Of a DNA stretch of 64,000 bases, positions 35,301 to 46,589 are shown one piece after another (the stretch's first letter is position 1; every line of letters starts with the position of its first letter). The notes under the pieces were generated by a model. That model saw nothing but the letters and a program-made list of their open reading frames with translations. It ran no database searches and had not been told where the DNA came from. This DNA is from Chlamydoabsidia padenii (taxonomy: Eukaryota > Mucoromycota > Mucoromycetes > Mucorales > Cunninghamellaceae), in the NCBI GenBank assembly GCA_025330725.1, contig JAIWND010000006.1, positions 1,178,001 to 1,242,000 of the forward strand, read 5' to 3'. The position numbers and the translations under genes were made by a program.

Positions 35301-37504
35301 CAATGGTACATTCCAAAATGGTACGGTACTCTGTGACCGAGAATCCATTCTTTTTTCTTGATTTGCATCTATAGAGGAGAGAGAAAAGTAAGAGAGGTGA
35401 GTAAACATTTTGAATTGGTCATCCATTAATTCCATGTATTTATTCGTACTTGTTCATTAAGAATTCCAAAAAGTACGTTGCATTTCGTATTGCATGTTCG
35501 ATGCCTTTTTTCCAACCATTGAAAGCGCGATTGGCAAGAGATTGATCCAGTTCGTTCCTTTTACCGAAGTCGTTTTCCACTTTTTGATATTTGAGTTCCC
35601 ATTTCTTTACCCAGGTTTTGTGTAGTTGTCGATCATCCTTTATATTATAGCAGCAGCATTGTGTAAGTTGCATAAATAGGGCGCTGACAATGTGAATCAT
35701 ACCAGTATCATCATTGTTGTTATCATTAGAGGTGCTGTTACGTAGAATTCGATATTTTCTGTTTTCTCGATAATCCATGGTGGTGAGAGATCCAATACTA
35801 GTGAGAATTTCGTCGAGAATCCATTGTCGATGTTGAGGGAAGTGGCTGAATAGTGATTGGAGGAGATCCAAGGAAATTAATTTCAAGTGTTCAAATGTAT
35901 TGACAACAGAAGAATGGTGAGTGGTGTCATTATTGTCTTTTGTGGTGGAAGATTTGGATAACGGTGATAGATCGTCCATAGTATTGGTGATTGGAGTAAT
36001 GACTGGGCATGTATATTGAGATTTGGCATGATTGGTAGAGTCGTGGAAGAATGGCCCCAAAGTAATGAATGCGAGAACCACAATGACATGATCATCAGTA
36101 TCTTCATGCTGTAATAAAAAGTACGATCGGCGAATAATCCGGGACATCCTAGGCAAAAATTGTGATAGGATACGTTTGGCTTTAGGATGTGTATTCGATA
36201 GCTTGATCAGTAAGTGTGCATTTCCGGTCACTAGTAACAATATGATAATGATAAGAAAACAATATTTACATGTCATTTCTATAAGTGACAATTCTCTTTC
36301 CTTTACTTACAATCATCAATGTCGTCCACATAGCCATTGACATCAATTAGTGGGTATATAATGTTGTCGAGTTGATTCTTTACGATTTGCAAACAAGTCA
36401 TAGACAGATTACCACAAATGTTCTACATAAAAAGAGAATGAGAAGCCATCACACTTAGCTATTCCTTTTTTTCGTATGTTACCTTTTTTTCCAAATGGCC
36501 TGAAGATAGCAAGTCAAATAGTTTAGCAATCACCTCCAATGTGTTTAATAATATGGCCAATAGTTCCAAAATGATCCTGTCTGGTGTTGATAATGTAGTG
36601 TCGCTATCTTCATCATGTTGCTGTTGCTGCAAGTCGGCATAATGTTGGATTAGATCGAGGTTTATTTGCTGACTAAGCGTTTGTTCCATCGCTTGTGTGA
36701 TACTGCCAAGTTGTTCCAAGTTCAACGCCACCCTTGAGGAATCAGTTTTCTGCTTCGCCACTTTGGAATACCACGTCAAGAACCGATTGTACTGTTCCAG
36801 TTGAGAAGCAGTTTTTGTTGTCAGCCCTTCGTCGTCTTCACCATCGTCTTCACCATCTTGTTTAGTATCCAGTGTTGAACAGATTTCATCCATGGCTTCC
36901 TTTAACTGGTCGATAGGTGCTACAAGTGCAGTGGTTATGTTAATGGTGGGGAAAAAAAGTAAGTTTAGTCAACAAACAGTTAAACAAAAGGCATATGCTT
37001 ACCTTTATAGTGTATCGTTTCCGATTTTACAGAGTTGAGTGTTGTGCTTGGTGAGGTGGCATGAGCAGTTACAACAGGATCGGTCATTTTCAGGTCGTCC
37101 AATTGATCAGAAGGTGTAATTAGAGGATTTGATAAAAGAGAATCACCTGGAGAACCAATGTTGTCCTTTTCATCGTTGGAATCATCTTCACTGTCGCTTT
37201 GTATGTGTAGTTGTCGTTTCCGGCGGGTTGGTTTTGGTGATTGTGTTGGACTACGGTTTCCGTTGGCTATAGGGGGTTGATCCACGTCCTGTTGTAAAGA
37301 TTGGTGCTCCTTTTGTTGTTTGATAGGACTTTTTGGTGAAACCAAGTGTGTCGACCTTGCTTTTTTCGTGAATGACTTTCGTTGAATCAAAGGTACGTTA
37401 TCTTCATCGTCGCTTGAGTCACCTAGAGATCGTTTCCTTGAGCTTGGTTTGGCAAGTTCTTCAAGTGGCCCGGATCCAGTCACTAATTGTTTACTTGTTT
37501 TCAT
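30883..37504 (-). CDS. SCC2: cohesin loader Scc2/Mis4/NIPBL
   Basis: HEAT-repeat adherin that with Scc4 loads cohesin onto chromosomes. It has about 21 exons and roughly 1700 residues. The first exon (37504 to about 37003) encodes a disordered, Ser/Asp/Lys-rich region with nuclear-signal-like clusters (TRRKRQ). The central region carries the family hallmark of successive HEAT repeats: FRIKAIRAIGEIAAHVPETLDE, then RINDVSPSVRDAVVELLARYL, then DTAPNVRKRVVKLLPDLYDKC. The C-terminal domain has YCYQKLLCGRNIKGYGKRGG..ALLGITYSLLKEKK..RADFLLNLVKPF, matching the Nipped-B C-terminal region. It ends in an acidic tail (ENNNTDDLLD). Several introns hold long T-tracts on the coding strand. A promoter-type 12-mer lies 123 bp upstream. 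Confidence 0.93.
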
Positions 37505-37626
37505 AAATAACTTGGTCGAGTGTTCGTTGTGGTAGAAGTTGAGTGGATTGATTAATTGGTGGAGGAGTACGGGAAGAAGATGCGTAAAAAAATAAAATGG
37601 CGCCTTGTTGTCAAATCGTGATTCTA

Positions 37627-37638
37627 TTTAAATCCCGC
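37627..37638 (-). promoter_or_regulatory. promoter 12-mer upstream of SCC2
   Basis: TTTAAATCCCGC on +, GCGGGATTTAAA on the coding strand, 123-134 bp before the SCC2 ATG. Confidence 0.5.
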
Positions 37639-37834
37639 GTTTTGGGGTGGAGATCGAATTTGATTGGCAACACAAAGAGGTTGAATGAATGATACTTTTA
37701 TTTGATAAATGAGAAGAATGTATACATAAGAGTAAAACAAGAGCAATGACTATATAAATAATAAGAATGGAGTTGTATTATGACAGAGAATGTATGGATA
37801 GAGAGAGAGAGAATAAAAAATCTATTTGTAAGGT

Positions 37835-39841
37835 TTAAAGGGCATAATCTTTAAGGTTGTAGAGCAAGACACGACCTCTCTTATTACCAATAGCAATATA
37901 ATCACTGTTGGGAGAGAAGTCCATGGATGTTACATAACCCAAAGGAGTTCTTTCGGTAGGCCAGTTCACCACCACACGACCAGTGGGAGTATGTACCAAT
38001 TTCATGCAATCCTTCTTGCTGTTGCTGGCGATGGCCAAGAGTTGTGAGTCAAAGTTGAATTTCATGGTTGAGATATTGGTGGTAATATTGCCGATGGATT
38101 TATATGGAGTAGGTCGATCAGTATTTCTTGATAGTGCAGTTTCATTGTATATATTGACAATACCCGAGGTAGATCTATACCCTCCCAAAAAAGGATGTGT
38201 TAGTTAAAGTTAAGAAGAGCAGTATACTTTTTTTTTTTTTTGACTTACCCAGTAGCATAGAATCTTTCATTAGGACTAACAGAAAGTGATGATGTTCGAA
38301 GAGACCCGTCGTCCACCCATCTATGAATGCATTCGCGTTGTCCTACATCCCATTGATACACCAATCCTTCATCACCCGAGCTATACAAATAGTTACCATC
38401 AGCAGACCAAGAGACACAAGAAACGGGACCATTCATACGCAGATCCGCAATCCATTGTTTTGTAAGGTAGCTGACCAGGACAATATTTCCATTCACACCG
38501 AGGAAGGCAATGTATCGACCGCACGGACTAATGACGAAATTTTCCCAAGAGCGTTCATCTCGACCCCAGATTCCCGGAGACTTTTCCACCTTGCCAGATT
38601 GGACATCGTATATGTAGATATGAGGACGGCGACCGGTTATAATGATTTGATCACCACTGGTATGGAATTGTGCAGAATGAATTGGTGTATCATGCAAATA
38701 CACCGATTGGATTTTGTGGTTGACCTTGCCATCGATTTGGAATAAACGTAATGTGCGATCATAACCTGCTGTCAATAACACTTGAGCATTAGGATGAAAT
38801 TGTGTTGCTGAGATGGATTTCTATAGACAAAGTACAAATGTCAGTTATCTTTTTTTTTTTTTTCCTTCCATTCAAAGGGTATTGATAAAAGTACTTACAG
38901 TTGATGGTGCCATGATATTTGCGTCCTTTAGGCGGACCATAGCCAAATTATCAGGAGATAGTATAGAGGATGATTTCCGTTTTTCCAATATACCAAGAGT
39001 ACTTTTCAATAAATCCAAACGATCATCGTCCTTAAGTTGAATTTCGTCACCTTCGTTACCAGAATAGTCGCTATCGCTATCGTCACCATGTTTGCCTTTA
39101 CGTTTCGCCAATAACTTCTTTTCGGATGGAAGTAAAGCCCATTCTGGAGGAGGATGCATTTTGTTGAACCTATTAAACAAAAGGGCAAGATATTAGTATG
39201 ACCCTTCTTTTTGTATTAATGATTACTTACTGTTTTCGTAGACGGCGTTCGTATTCCGCACCAGAAATTGTGTTTTCTTCTTCATTCTTGCGTAGTTTGC
39301 GCAACCGACTAACGCTTGACAAGGAGATTTCCAAAAGATTGTCATCGTCGTCCTTCCATGCCGCTTTTTGTAAATAAGAAGGTTGGTCATCGTCACTGCT
39401 GCTGTCGTCTTCACTTTCGCTGTCGCTGGATTCAACGTCAGAGGCTTCATAATCGATTTCGTCCTTGTCTTCGGCTGTGTCTTGCTCTAATATAGGGCCA
39501 GAGTCAAAGAAGAAAGCCTAAAGTGCATAAATGGCAGGGAAATAAAAAAGTTGGATTAGTATTTCACGAGTCGTATTCAATTGATAAAGTGTGTTTTCAT
39601 TTTTTTTTTTTTTTTTTTTTTGTCTTGTACTTACGTCTTCTTGATCGTCATTATTGTCACTTGCAGCTTGTTCACCTTCTTCGTCAGCATCGTCATCAGC
39701 AAGATCGTGTTCTTTTCCCGCAAGGTCCCAAATATCGTCAGATCCACCAAACAATAAGGATTCAAGTTTTTCTTCTTCCTTGTCCTTGGCTTGAGGTTTC
39801 TTCACGTGGTCGTTCTTTTGTCGTTTTTGTTGAGGTGCCAT
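37835..39841 (-). CDS. UTP18: U3 snoRNP-associated WD40 protein Utp18
   Basis: Component of the small-subunit processome (UtpB) required for early 18S pre-rRNA cleavage in the nucleolus. Exons are 39841-39635, 39517-39231, 39169-38899, 38820-38249 and 38174-37835, giving 558 residues, near yeast Utp18 (594). The N-terminal third is acidic (DSDSESEDD type) with SLLFGGSDDIWDL near residue 28, a region where Utp18 proteins carry their exosome-recruiting motif. WD40 repeats follow (STKSISATQFHPNAQVLLTAG, IHSAQFHTSGDQIIITG, VSCVSWSADGNYLYSSG, STMKFNFDSQLLAIAS, VTSMDFSPNSDYIAIGN). The family marker GIWGRDERSWENF is present. The final acceptor at 38175 keeps the frame GSTSGIVNIYN; an alternative AG would hit a stop. 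Confidence 0.95.
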
Positions 39842-39940
39842 TAAAGATTAGCTGAAGTGGAGGAAGAGGAAGAAGTAAAAAAAAGAGCGACCCTTTTTTT
39901 ATTTTTTTCTGGTTTCAATTCAAGCCACCACAGCGAACCA

Positions 39941-39952
39941 GCGGGATTTAAA
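39941..39952 (+). promoter_or_regulatory. promoter 12-mer upstream of UTP18
   Basis: GCGGGATTTAAA, 100-111 bp before the UTP18 ATG, antisense to the gene. Confidence 0.5.
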
Positions 39953-40202
39953 ATTACAAATTAAGCATGCAGACAAAAGTTTAAACGCATACATAATCAA
40001 TAATGATATATATATATATAAAGTAACAACATAGATTTATTACAAAAGAGAAGATATGAGATAGTATAAAAAACAGATATAGTAAACTATTTGGTAGGAT
40101 AAGTCGGGGATGGTTGGAATGACTAACTAGACATAAAGATATAAAGAGAAAGATAGAGTAGACATATATAGGCACACACAGATGGGCAAGCAAATGGGTT
40201 CA

Positions 40203-40446
40203 TTATGAGCCGAAGGCATCTTTTCGGATATCAAATAGCCGTCCCAAATCCTTCCCATCCCTGACCAGTCGAATGCTTTTGAATGCATTGCCATTGGGCC
40301 GTTTATCCCTAGCTACCTTTCCATGGTGATCCAGTATTTTAGTTTCTAGGGCAGTTGGTGTTTCAAAGTCTTCGTATACTTGATCGTCCAATATAATAGA
40401 TAAGCCCATAGTGCCATCAGACTTGACAACCTACCATATACAAAGA

Positions 40447-40501
<55 letters not shown>

Positions 40502-41718
40502 TAAGTGATGTAAGTTTGTGTAATTAGTAAAACAATACAGGGGAGAGGGAGGGAGGGAGTGATGACTTACCTTCATAGTTTTTGATACAATTACTTTACA
40601 TGCACTAAAGTTGCGTTTGTATACAATAGTATCATTTTCCCGAATCAGCCCTTTCCGACACATATCCTTCAAGGTAATACTTTTCGAGTCGCTAGAGAAA
40701 AAGAGAGAGAGAGAAGGTAAGTATATTGATTGATACGCGCTGCGCGCATAGAATGAGTTTCACTGAGTCATTAGGTTTATATTGACTATTTCTTTTTTGA
40801 ACACCTACCCTGCAACATTATGCAATTTTTCCCGATCTGATAGTTCGCCCCAGTACATTTCAAATGCATCATCCTGTTAAAAAGAAAAGAGAGAGAGAGA
40901 GAGAGAGTTAGTTAGTGTGTGGGAATAAAAAGTGACTTGATCATTTTTCATGCAATGTCACTTACTTTAAATGGTTCGGTTGTAGATGATGATGAAGGTA
41001 AAGGTGAGTCCTGTAAAAACCCTGGATCTTGATTTGCCAATTGACCAGAGCCAAGCATGGTTTGCCAGTCATCCAATGCCGACCAAAATACAGGGTTTTC
41101 GACACGAGAGAAGAAGGAAGGGTGGAGTGAGTTGTGTGACGAAACTTCATCCAACGGTAAAGAGGTTGATGAGGATGAAGCTGAAGACGAATTGGATGAG
41201 AGATAAGTCATGTTGTTGGCAGTAAGTGAGGTGCCAGTGGTATCAGTAATAGGTGTCATAAAGGTATCAGGTGTTGGTAATAATTTGGCCAATTGGTCTT
41301 GTTTTTCTAATGGAAGTTGTTGGAAGTTCGTTAGATTAAAGATTGCCTAGAGAATATATTGTATGTACGTCCCAAAGATAAAGGATATTAGTAAGAAGAA
41401 GAATAAGAAAAGGTTAGTTGGTATCAAGAGAAGCAAGGCCAAACCTGTGTAACTTACGTCAAGGTCCAAATGAGCCAAAGGACTATTAGGATTCGTAGAG
41501 AGATAATTGATGGAGAGCTCGTTTTGTTTAAAGCGTTTAAATGGAAAGACATCATGTTGTGCAAAGTGTTGCTGTTGTTGTTTTTGTTGTTGTTGTTGCT
41601 GTTGTTGTATGGCAAGACGACTAGTTTCCGCAATAACAGTATCTTCAGGTTGGACATCTGTGTATTCTCTTTTACAAAGTGGTGAATATATATAATCGTC
41701 ATTGAATGGATCATACAT
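40203..41718 (-). CDS. ASX-homology (DEUBAD-type) protein with RAMA-like C-terminus
   Basis: A 351-residue protein from exons 41718-41458, 41346-40966, 40873-40809, 40691-40571 and 40430-40203. After a poly-Gln stretch (about residues 40-53) comes FQQLPLEKQDQLAKLLPTPD, then NPVFWSALDDWQTMLGSGQL. This matches the Asx-homology domain which, in Asx/ASXL proteins, binds and activates the BAP1/Calypso H2A deubiquitinase. The C-terminal about 115 residues (LKDMCRKGLIRENDTIVYKR...GTMGLSIILDDQVYEDFETPTALETKIL...NGNAFKSIRL) follow the pattern of a RAMA domain (GLI.pGd.i..k...; dG.i...; y.sPSa...; NGw...). It is likely nuclear and chromatin-associated. The start at 41718 is preferred over a longer frame that reads through a T-rich leader. 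Confidence 0.72.
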
Positions 41719-43400
41719 AATAAGCAATTGGCTATATAGTTGGTATAATGTATATGAAAAGTTAAATGTATGTAGTAAACAAAAAATAGAGAAAAGAGAA
41801 AAAGAGCGAAACAAGGGGTTGATGAAAAAAAAATTGAGTTTATTGGAAAATTGGGGGCATCAAGGGAGAGGAATCAATGAGGTGCTGTTTGGGCATGTGA
41901 CCACATTATAACCAGTAGTTTACTTTGGCAATTGAGACTTGCTTTCTTGTACAGAGTAAATAACAAACAAACAGTATTCGTATACCATCACCGTTAGTCA
42001 AAGTTTACCTTGACTCTTCCCTAAAAGGCAATCGTAACATGAATCGGGAATTGAATACCTTGTCTTGCTTTTCTTCTTCATGCATTAAAAGGCGGCAAGT
42101 ATTTATATCAAACACAATTCGACTTTATAAAGTTTAGACATAAGAAAAAAAAAAGTCTATGATTGAAATGAGGCTAACTTTTCGGATCATCTTTCCCTCT
42201 TTTTGTAAGTGTTCCAGGTTCATCGTGTAACTCGTCTCAATTATAATCCCGCCCAAGGCGCATTTATGTACTGTGATGATGATTATATACCAAAGGTCTT
42301 ATTTAAACTTTATAGAAAACCAGTAGGATGCAGGAGTAAAAGAGTTAATCCTTGCGATTTGCAACAAATGATGAACTGAAGCAATGGCTTATCATAATGA
42401 TCATGTCATATTTTGTTGATCTTGCCAGAACGAAGTGAGCAAAAAGGACATTTCAAATCCCGATCAACGATTCCACAATACTTCTCCCCAGATTTTTCTT
42501 TTTTCTTTTTTTCTTTCTTACTTTTTAATTCTCAACACAGTGAAACAGGAATGCAACAAGTCCAGCGCATAAGAACCACTTGGTGTTTTATGAATGATAG
42601 GCAACTATCCATTAGGGGTCTGTTATTATGCCACCATACCTCACTCGTGGCCTCTTTTGAATCTGTTTATTTAAAGGTAAAGCACTCTATCGTAGCACAT
42701 TCAAGCTTAACTCAACTCTTCTCTTATATAGATTTAATAGCCAATTGGGAAGCCGGTATACTCTTTATCCTGTATTGTGGATTACTTGTCCACTTGTCAT
42801 CTCTTACTTGTAAGTACCTAGACTTCATTATGACTAAATAATGTGCAAAATTACCAATACAAATTAACTTGCCAACTCATCTCTTTCTTTATTTTATAGT
42901 AACACTCATGGGTTGTTAATGCAACGTATATAAAATATACGCCAGTACGAGGTGAATCTTTTATGGCGACTTGACGATTAACGGGCAAATCCTCTACCTC
43001 AACTGCTGGTGTGATATCTGCTAGGCATGATAGCCTACAATTGCTTGGTAAGAGAATGTCATTATACTGCCGTGATTAATACTGCGTAGTCAAACTTACT
43101 CTTTTTTGCTTCCTCTGCTTGTAGGGAATCCTCCACCAAGATACATGGATCTATCATCAACCCTTTTTTGGAGCACTCTGAAAAAAGACAACTGGAAGTA
43201 CACTACAACTAGACACACAATACATATACAATCAACATCATGTAAAGATCCTTGGTGGTGACAACAAACAAGCAGCTTGGATCTTTATTATGCTGATTTT
43301 GGCATACTTAAAAGTCGGTATTTAAATTAAAGGTAAGCGGGGGAAAAGGCAGGGAATCTTGAAACTAGGACAGGTTTTTCCTTTTTTACTCACGTATATA
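41719..43400. other. intergenic, 1.7 kb, with promoter-like block and weak ORF
   Basis: Contains TTATAATCCCGC (42241-42252), TTCAAATCCCGA (42452-42463), and a T/C-rich leader (42466-42540). A 97-codon open frame from an ATG near 42551 to 42841 follows, with one hydrophobic stretch and no recognisable family. More intron-like segments (donors near 42676, 42810, 43049) continue to about 43200. CATC-rich sequence at 43411-43450 is within the eS26 first intron, outside this stretch. Confidence 0.45.
42452..42463 (+). promoter_or_regulatory. promoter 12-mer variant TTCAAATCCCGA
   Basis: TTCAAATCCCGA with a CT-rich leader, about 90 bp before the ATG of an unassigned 97-codon frame. Confidence 0.35.
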
Positions 43401-44115
43401 ATGGTAAACGATCCATCCATCATCCATCCATCCACCCGACCAGCTATTCTCCATCCATCTATATCACATCATGATGGCAAAAAAAACACATACATTGTTT
43501 TTTATGGACCTTTGCACTCTCCGACCGATAATGATCCTTGTTGCGATGAATGGAATAACGACAGGAACTTGATCGACCTCGAGGCGGAAATGATGCATTT
43601 GCTTGGTTGGGCTGGAATAAAACGATAGACGAACCATTTACTCACCACACCTTGTTTATATATATATATATATGTATATCTTTTTAGACTTGCAAGAGAA
43701 GAAACAACGGACGCAACAAGCACGGTCGTGGCCACAACAAGTTTATTCGTTGCATCAACTGTTATCGCTGTTGTCCCAAGGTAACAAAATGAATGGATAT
43801 CAACATGTGCTGCATACTTTTACGAACGGGTTGACTTACACTTTCTTTTTTATTTATTTATATTACTGGGGGGGCAAACTATAGGACAAGGCCATCAAGC
43901 GTTTCACCATCCGCAACATGGTCGAAGCTGCTGCTGTCCGTGATCTTCAAGAAGCCTCTATCTATGAAGAATACACCATCCCCAAGTTGTATGTCAAGTT
44001 GCACTACTGTATCTCTTGTGCTATCCATGCTCGTGTGGTCCGTGTCCGCTCTGTTGTCAGTCGTCGTAACCGTGCTCCTCCCCCACGGTTCCGATTCCAA
44101 CAAAAGTCCAACTAG
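43401..44115 (+). CDS. RPS26: 40S ribosomal protein eS26
   Basis: Small-subunit ribosomal protein at the mRNA exit channel. It has 108 residues from exons 43401-43403, 43688-43780 and 43885-44115. The first exon is just the ATG, followed by GTAAAC. The second begins [18 protein letters not shown], and the family zinc-site cysteines are present in [10 protein letters not shown] (second exon) and [15 protein letters not shown] (third exon). The C-terminus [17 protein letters not shown] is typical, slightly shorter than yeast or human eS26. No other ATG in the leader can be spliced in frame to the second exon as simply. AATAAA signals lie near 44195. Confidence 0.95.
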
Positions 44116-44264
44116 ATTAACTCCTTTTATTGTTTGATAGTTTAGTATAATGACAATTAACATATCTCATCCCCCTCTTTATTATCATTATCGAAATAAA
44201 ATAAAAACCTACTTTTAATTGACTACATGCAATAGGTCAGGGGTAACAATAATCGGAGCTTCGG

Positions 44265-44276
44265 GCGGAATTTGAA
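44265..44276 (+). promoter_or_regulatory. promoter 12-mer GCGGAATTTGAA
   Basis: Lies 97-108 bp before the 37-codon ORF and about 320 bp before the Aurora ATG. Confidence 0.5.
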
Positions 44277-44372
44277 ATTTGGAAAAGCTGTTTATAATGA
44301 TACGTAAAATTGAACTTTCCTGGTTTCACAAAGGTATCTTTGCTGGTATAAAGTGAAAACGGAATTTGGAAG

Positions 44373-44486
44373 ATGTCTGGTTCAAAACCGGAGTACTTCA
44401 AAGGTACTGATGATTACATATTGGTCCGTGTTTCTGAGAAGCGGATTAAGACCCCGCATAAAAACTGCAGAAATGACCATTACTGA
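44373..44486 (+). CDS. 37-residue small ORF upstream of Aurora kinase
   Basis: The ORF starts MSGSKPEYFKGTDDYILVRV and ends RNDHY with a basic middle (SEKRIKTPHK). Its distance from the promoter-type 12-mer matches that seen for known genes. It could be a microprotein gene, an upstream ORF in the Aurora leader, or chance. No family recognised. Confidence 0.3.
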   Translation: MSGSKPEYFKGTDDYILVRVSEKRIKTPHKNCRNDHY

Positions 44487-44595
44487 ACCTTTCGTTTTGC
44501 CACAGTCGTCGTTGGGTCGGAAGTTTAATATTTTCCTTTTTGTTTTTTGAATTCTTTATCCCCTTTCTTTCCCTTCTCTTTCTCTTTTATTAATC

Positions 44596-45961
44596 ATGGA
44601 CACCACAAAATCAATCCGGTCTTTATCGCCACACCCATCATCAATACCAAGTAAAAGAAAAGCAGGGCGGGCATTGACAACAACAACTAAGCACAACGAT
44701 GGGGACCATGATCAGAAACAACAAGGAAAAAATGGAACAACGACAAAAAGACGACTTGCTAGCGATACCAACAAGAACACAAGGTAAGGTTAGTATTACA
44801 TTATTGTTTGCAGCCGCATACTAATATCTTCCTTCTTCCATCTAGACAACAATCGCAGCAACCTTACAAAAACTGGACTCTTGATGACTTTGAAATAGGA
44901 AAGGAATTGGGTCACGGCAAATTTGGACATGTTTATCTAGCAAGAGAAAAACAAACCGGCTACATTATTGCTCTTAAAGTATTATACAAGAAGGAAATTG
45001 ACTCGGTGGCGGTAGAACGACAGTTACGGCGGGAAGTCGAAATACAAAGCTCATTGAGGTAACAAGGGAAGGGGGATATTATGGATGAACCTGACACTTT
45101 TTTTGTTTTATCTTGATAACAACTAGACATACCAACATCCTACGTCTCTATAATTACTTCCATGATGAAACTCGTGTGTTTCTTATACTGGAATATGCGG
45201 CAAAAGGTGAACTATTTGAAGAACTAGAAAGGCAAAAACGGTTTATGGAATCAGTGGCAGCAAAGGTAAGCTATCTATGCGTGGAAATGGAAATGGGAAC
45301 ATAATACTCACTTTCACACTCTCTCAATTGGATAGTATGTCACACAATTGGCCCAAGCGTTAATTTATTTGCATCACAAACGGGTGATCCATCGTGATAT
45401 CAAGCCTGAAAACCTGTTACTTGGTCTTAATGGTGAATTGAAGATTGCTGATTTCGGTTGGTCGGTGAAAACGGATGTCCAAGAGTAAGTGATATTGGTG
45501 TCATGACAATGAAAACTAAATTGGATGCCTTTTTTTAAAATAGAACTCGACGAAGTACACTCTGTGGCACACTGGATTACTTACCCCCGGAGATGATTGA
45601 AGGGAAAAAACATGATGTCAATGTGGATTTATGGTCATTGGGTGTTTTGCTTTATGAAATGATTTGTGGGAAACCGCCATTTGACAATAGTGATAGCAAC
45701 CGGGATGTCTGCAAACGGATAGTCAAGGTTGATGTAACTTACCCGGACTTTGTTAGTAAAGAAGCTAGGGATCTAATACAAAAAGTGAGTGCATAAAGAC
45801 AAAAATAATGGATAACGGATACTAATGGGGGTTTTTTTTTATTTTATCTTTGGTGATAGCTTTTACAATACAAGTCGGCTCAGCGATTGCCTTTACGTCA
45901 GGTATTGGAACATCCTTTTATTAAAAGACACGAACATATTAATAATAGTAAATCATCTTAA
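44596..45961 (+). CDS. Aurora kinase (Ipl1/Ark1)
   Basis: Mitotic Ser/Thr kinase of the chromosomal passenger complex, correcting kinetochore attachments and controlling cytokinesis. It has 343 residues from exons 44596-44783, 44846-45058, 45127-45265, 45336-45484, 45544-45784 and 45860-45961. A short basic N-terminal tail (about 72 residues) is followed by the kinase domain. The P-loop is GHGKFGHV (85-92), the ATP Lys is 107, HRDIKPEN has the catalytic Asp at about 201, and DFG is at 219-221. The activation loop [16 protein letters not shown], with the phosphorylatable Thr at about 235, is the Aurora signature. The single Aurora of most fungi serves both A and B roles; paralogues outside the window cannot be excluded. 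Confidence 0.96.
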
Positions 45962-46589
45962 TCTGTTGTCTACCTCTTCCCCCAATTATTTGCCATTTAA
46001 TAAAAACTTACCATATTTATGACCCCTTACAATGTCTCCGCCCAAATGTGATGACCTTTAGTAAAAGATAGGATCACTCAATCTTCATCAAATGAAATAT
46101 TTTATTCTACATGTCTTGCACCTTTATGATTCTATACGGACAATCAATCAATGCGTGTTTTATGTGCATTTTGGTGATAGAGAGGGTATAATCATTCCTT
46201 TCTTCCCTTTCACAAAAAGAGAGTTTTATTCTTTTCTGGGATCATTCATGCAGACGAATATTTCACACCCCGCATGACCCCAACAAGGAAAACAAATCGT
46301 ACTCTTTATCCTTAAGCTCATTTGTGTCTTTTTACTTTGAACAATGGTTTAATTCGTTATAGTAATAGCAGTGGGTCTTTTATCATGCTGGGGCGACGAT
46401 GTAAAGGAATCTTGCCCTTGCTTAGATATTGAAAACCCGACGGTATCGGCGTTTCCGAAAAAACTCCTACTTTTTTTTTCTTTTCTTTTCTTTTCTTTTT
46501 CTCTTAATTACAAAACGACTCTCACGCCAATTCAGACTGCCAACAAACCACTCTCTATTACAACAGTATTAAAAAAAGACGTATTGTAA

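Larger units (their letters stand above)
44116..44595. other. between eS26 and Aurora: promoter element and 37-codon ORF
   Basis: 480 bp holding the eS26 3' end, GCGGAATTTGAA at 44265-44276, a 37-codon ORF (44373-44486) and the CT-rich Aurora leader (44550-44594). Confidence 0.55.

Noticed and set aside
41507..41695. Cys-rich ORF on + strand
   Set aside because: Opposite-strand shadow of the poly-Gln codons of the ASX-like gene.
42413..42841. 142-codon ORF with a hydrophobic stretch
   Set aside because: The first part translates the T-rich leader. A shorter version from about 42551 is possible but unsupported by any motif, so it is only mentioned in the intergenic entry.
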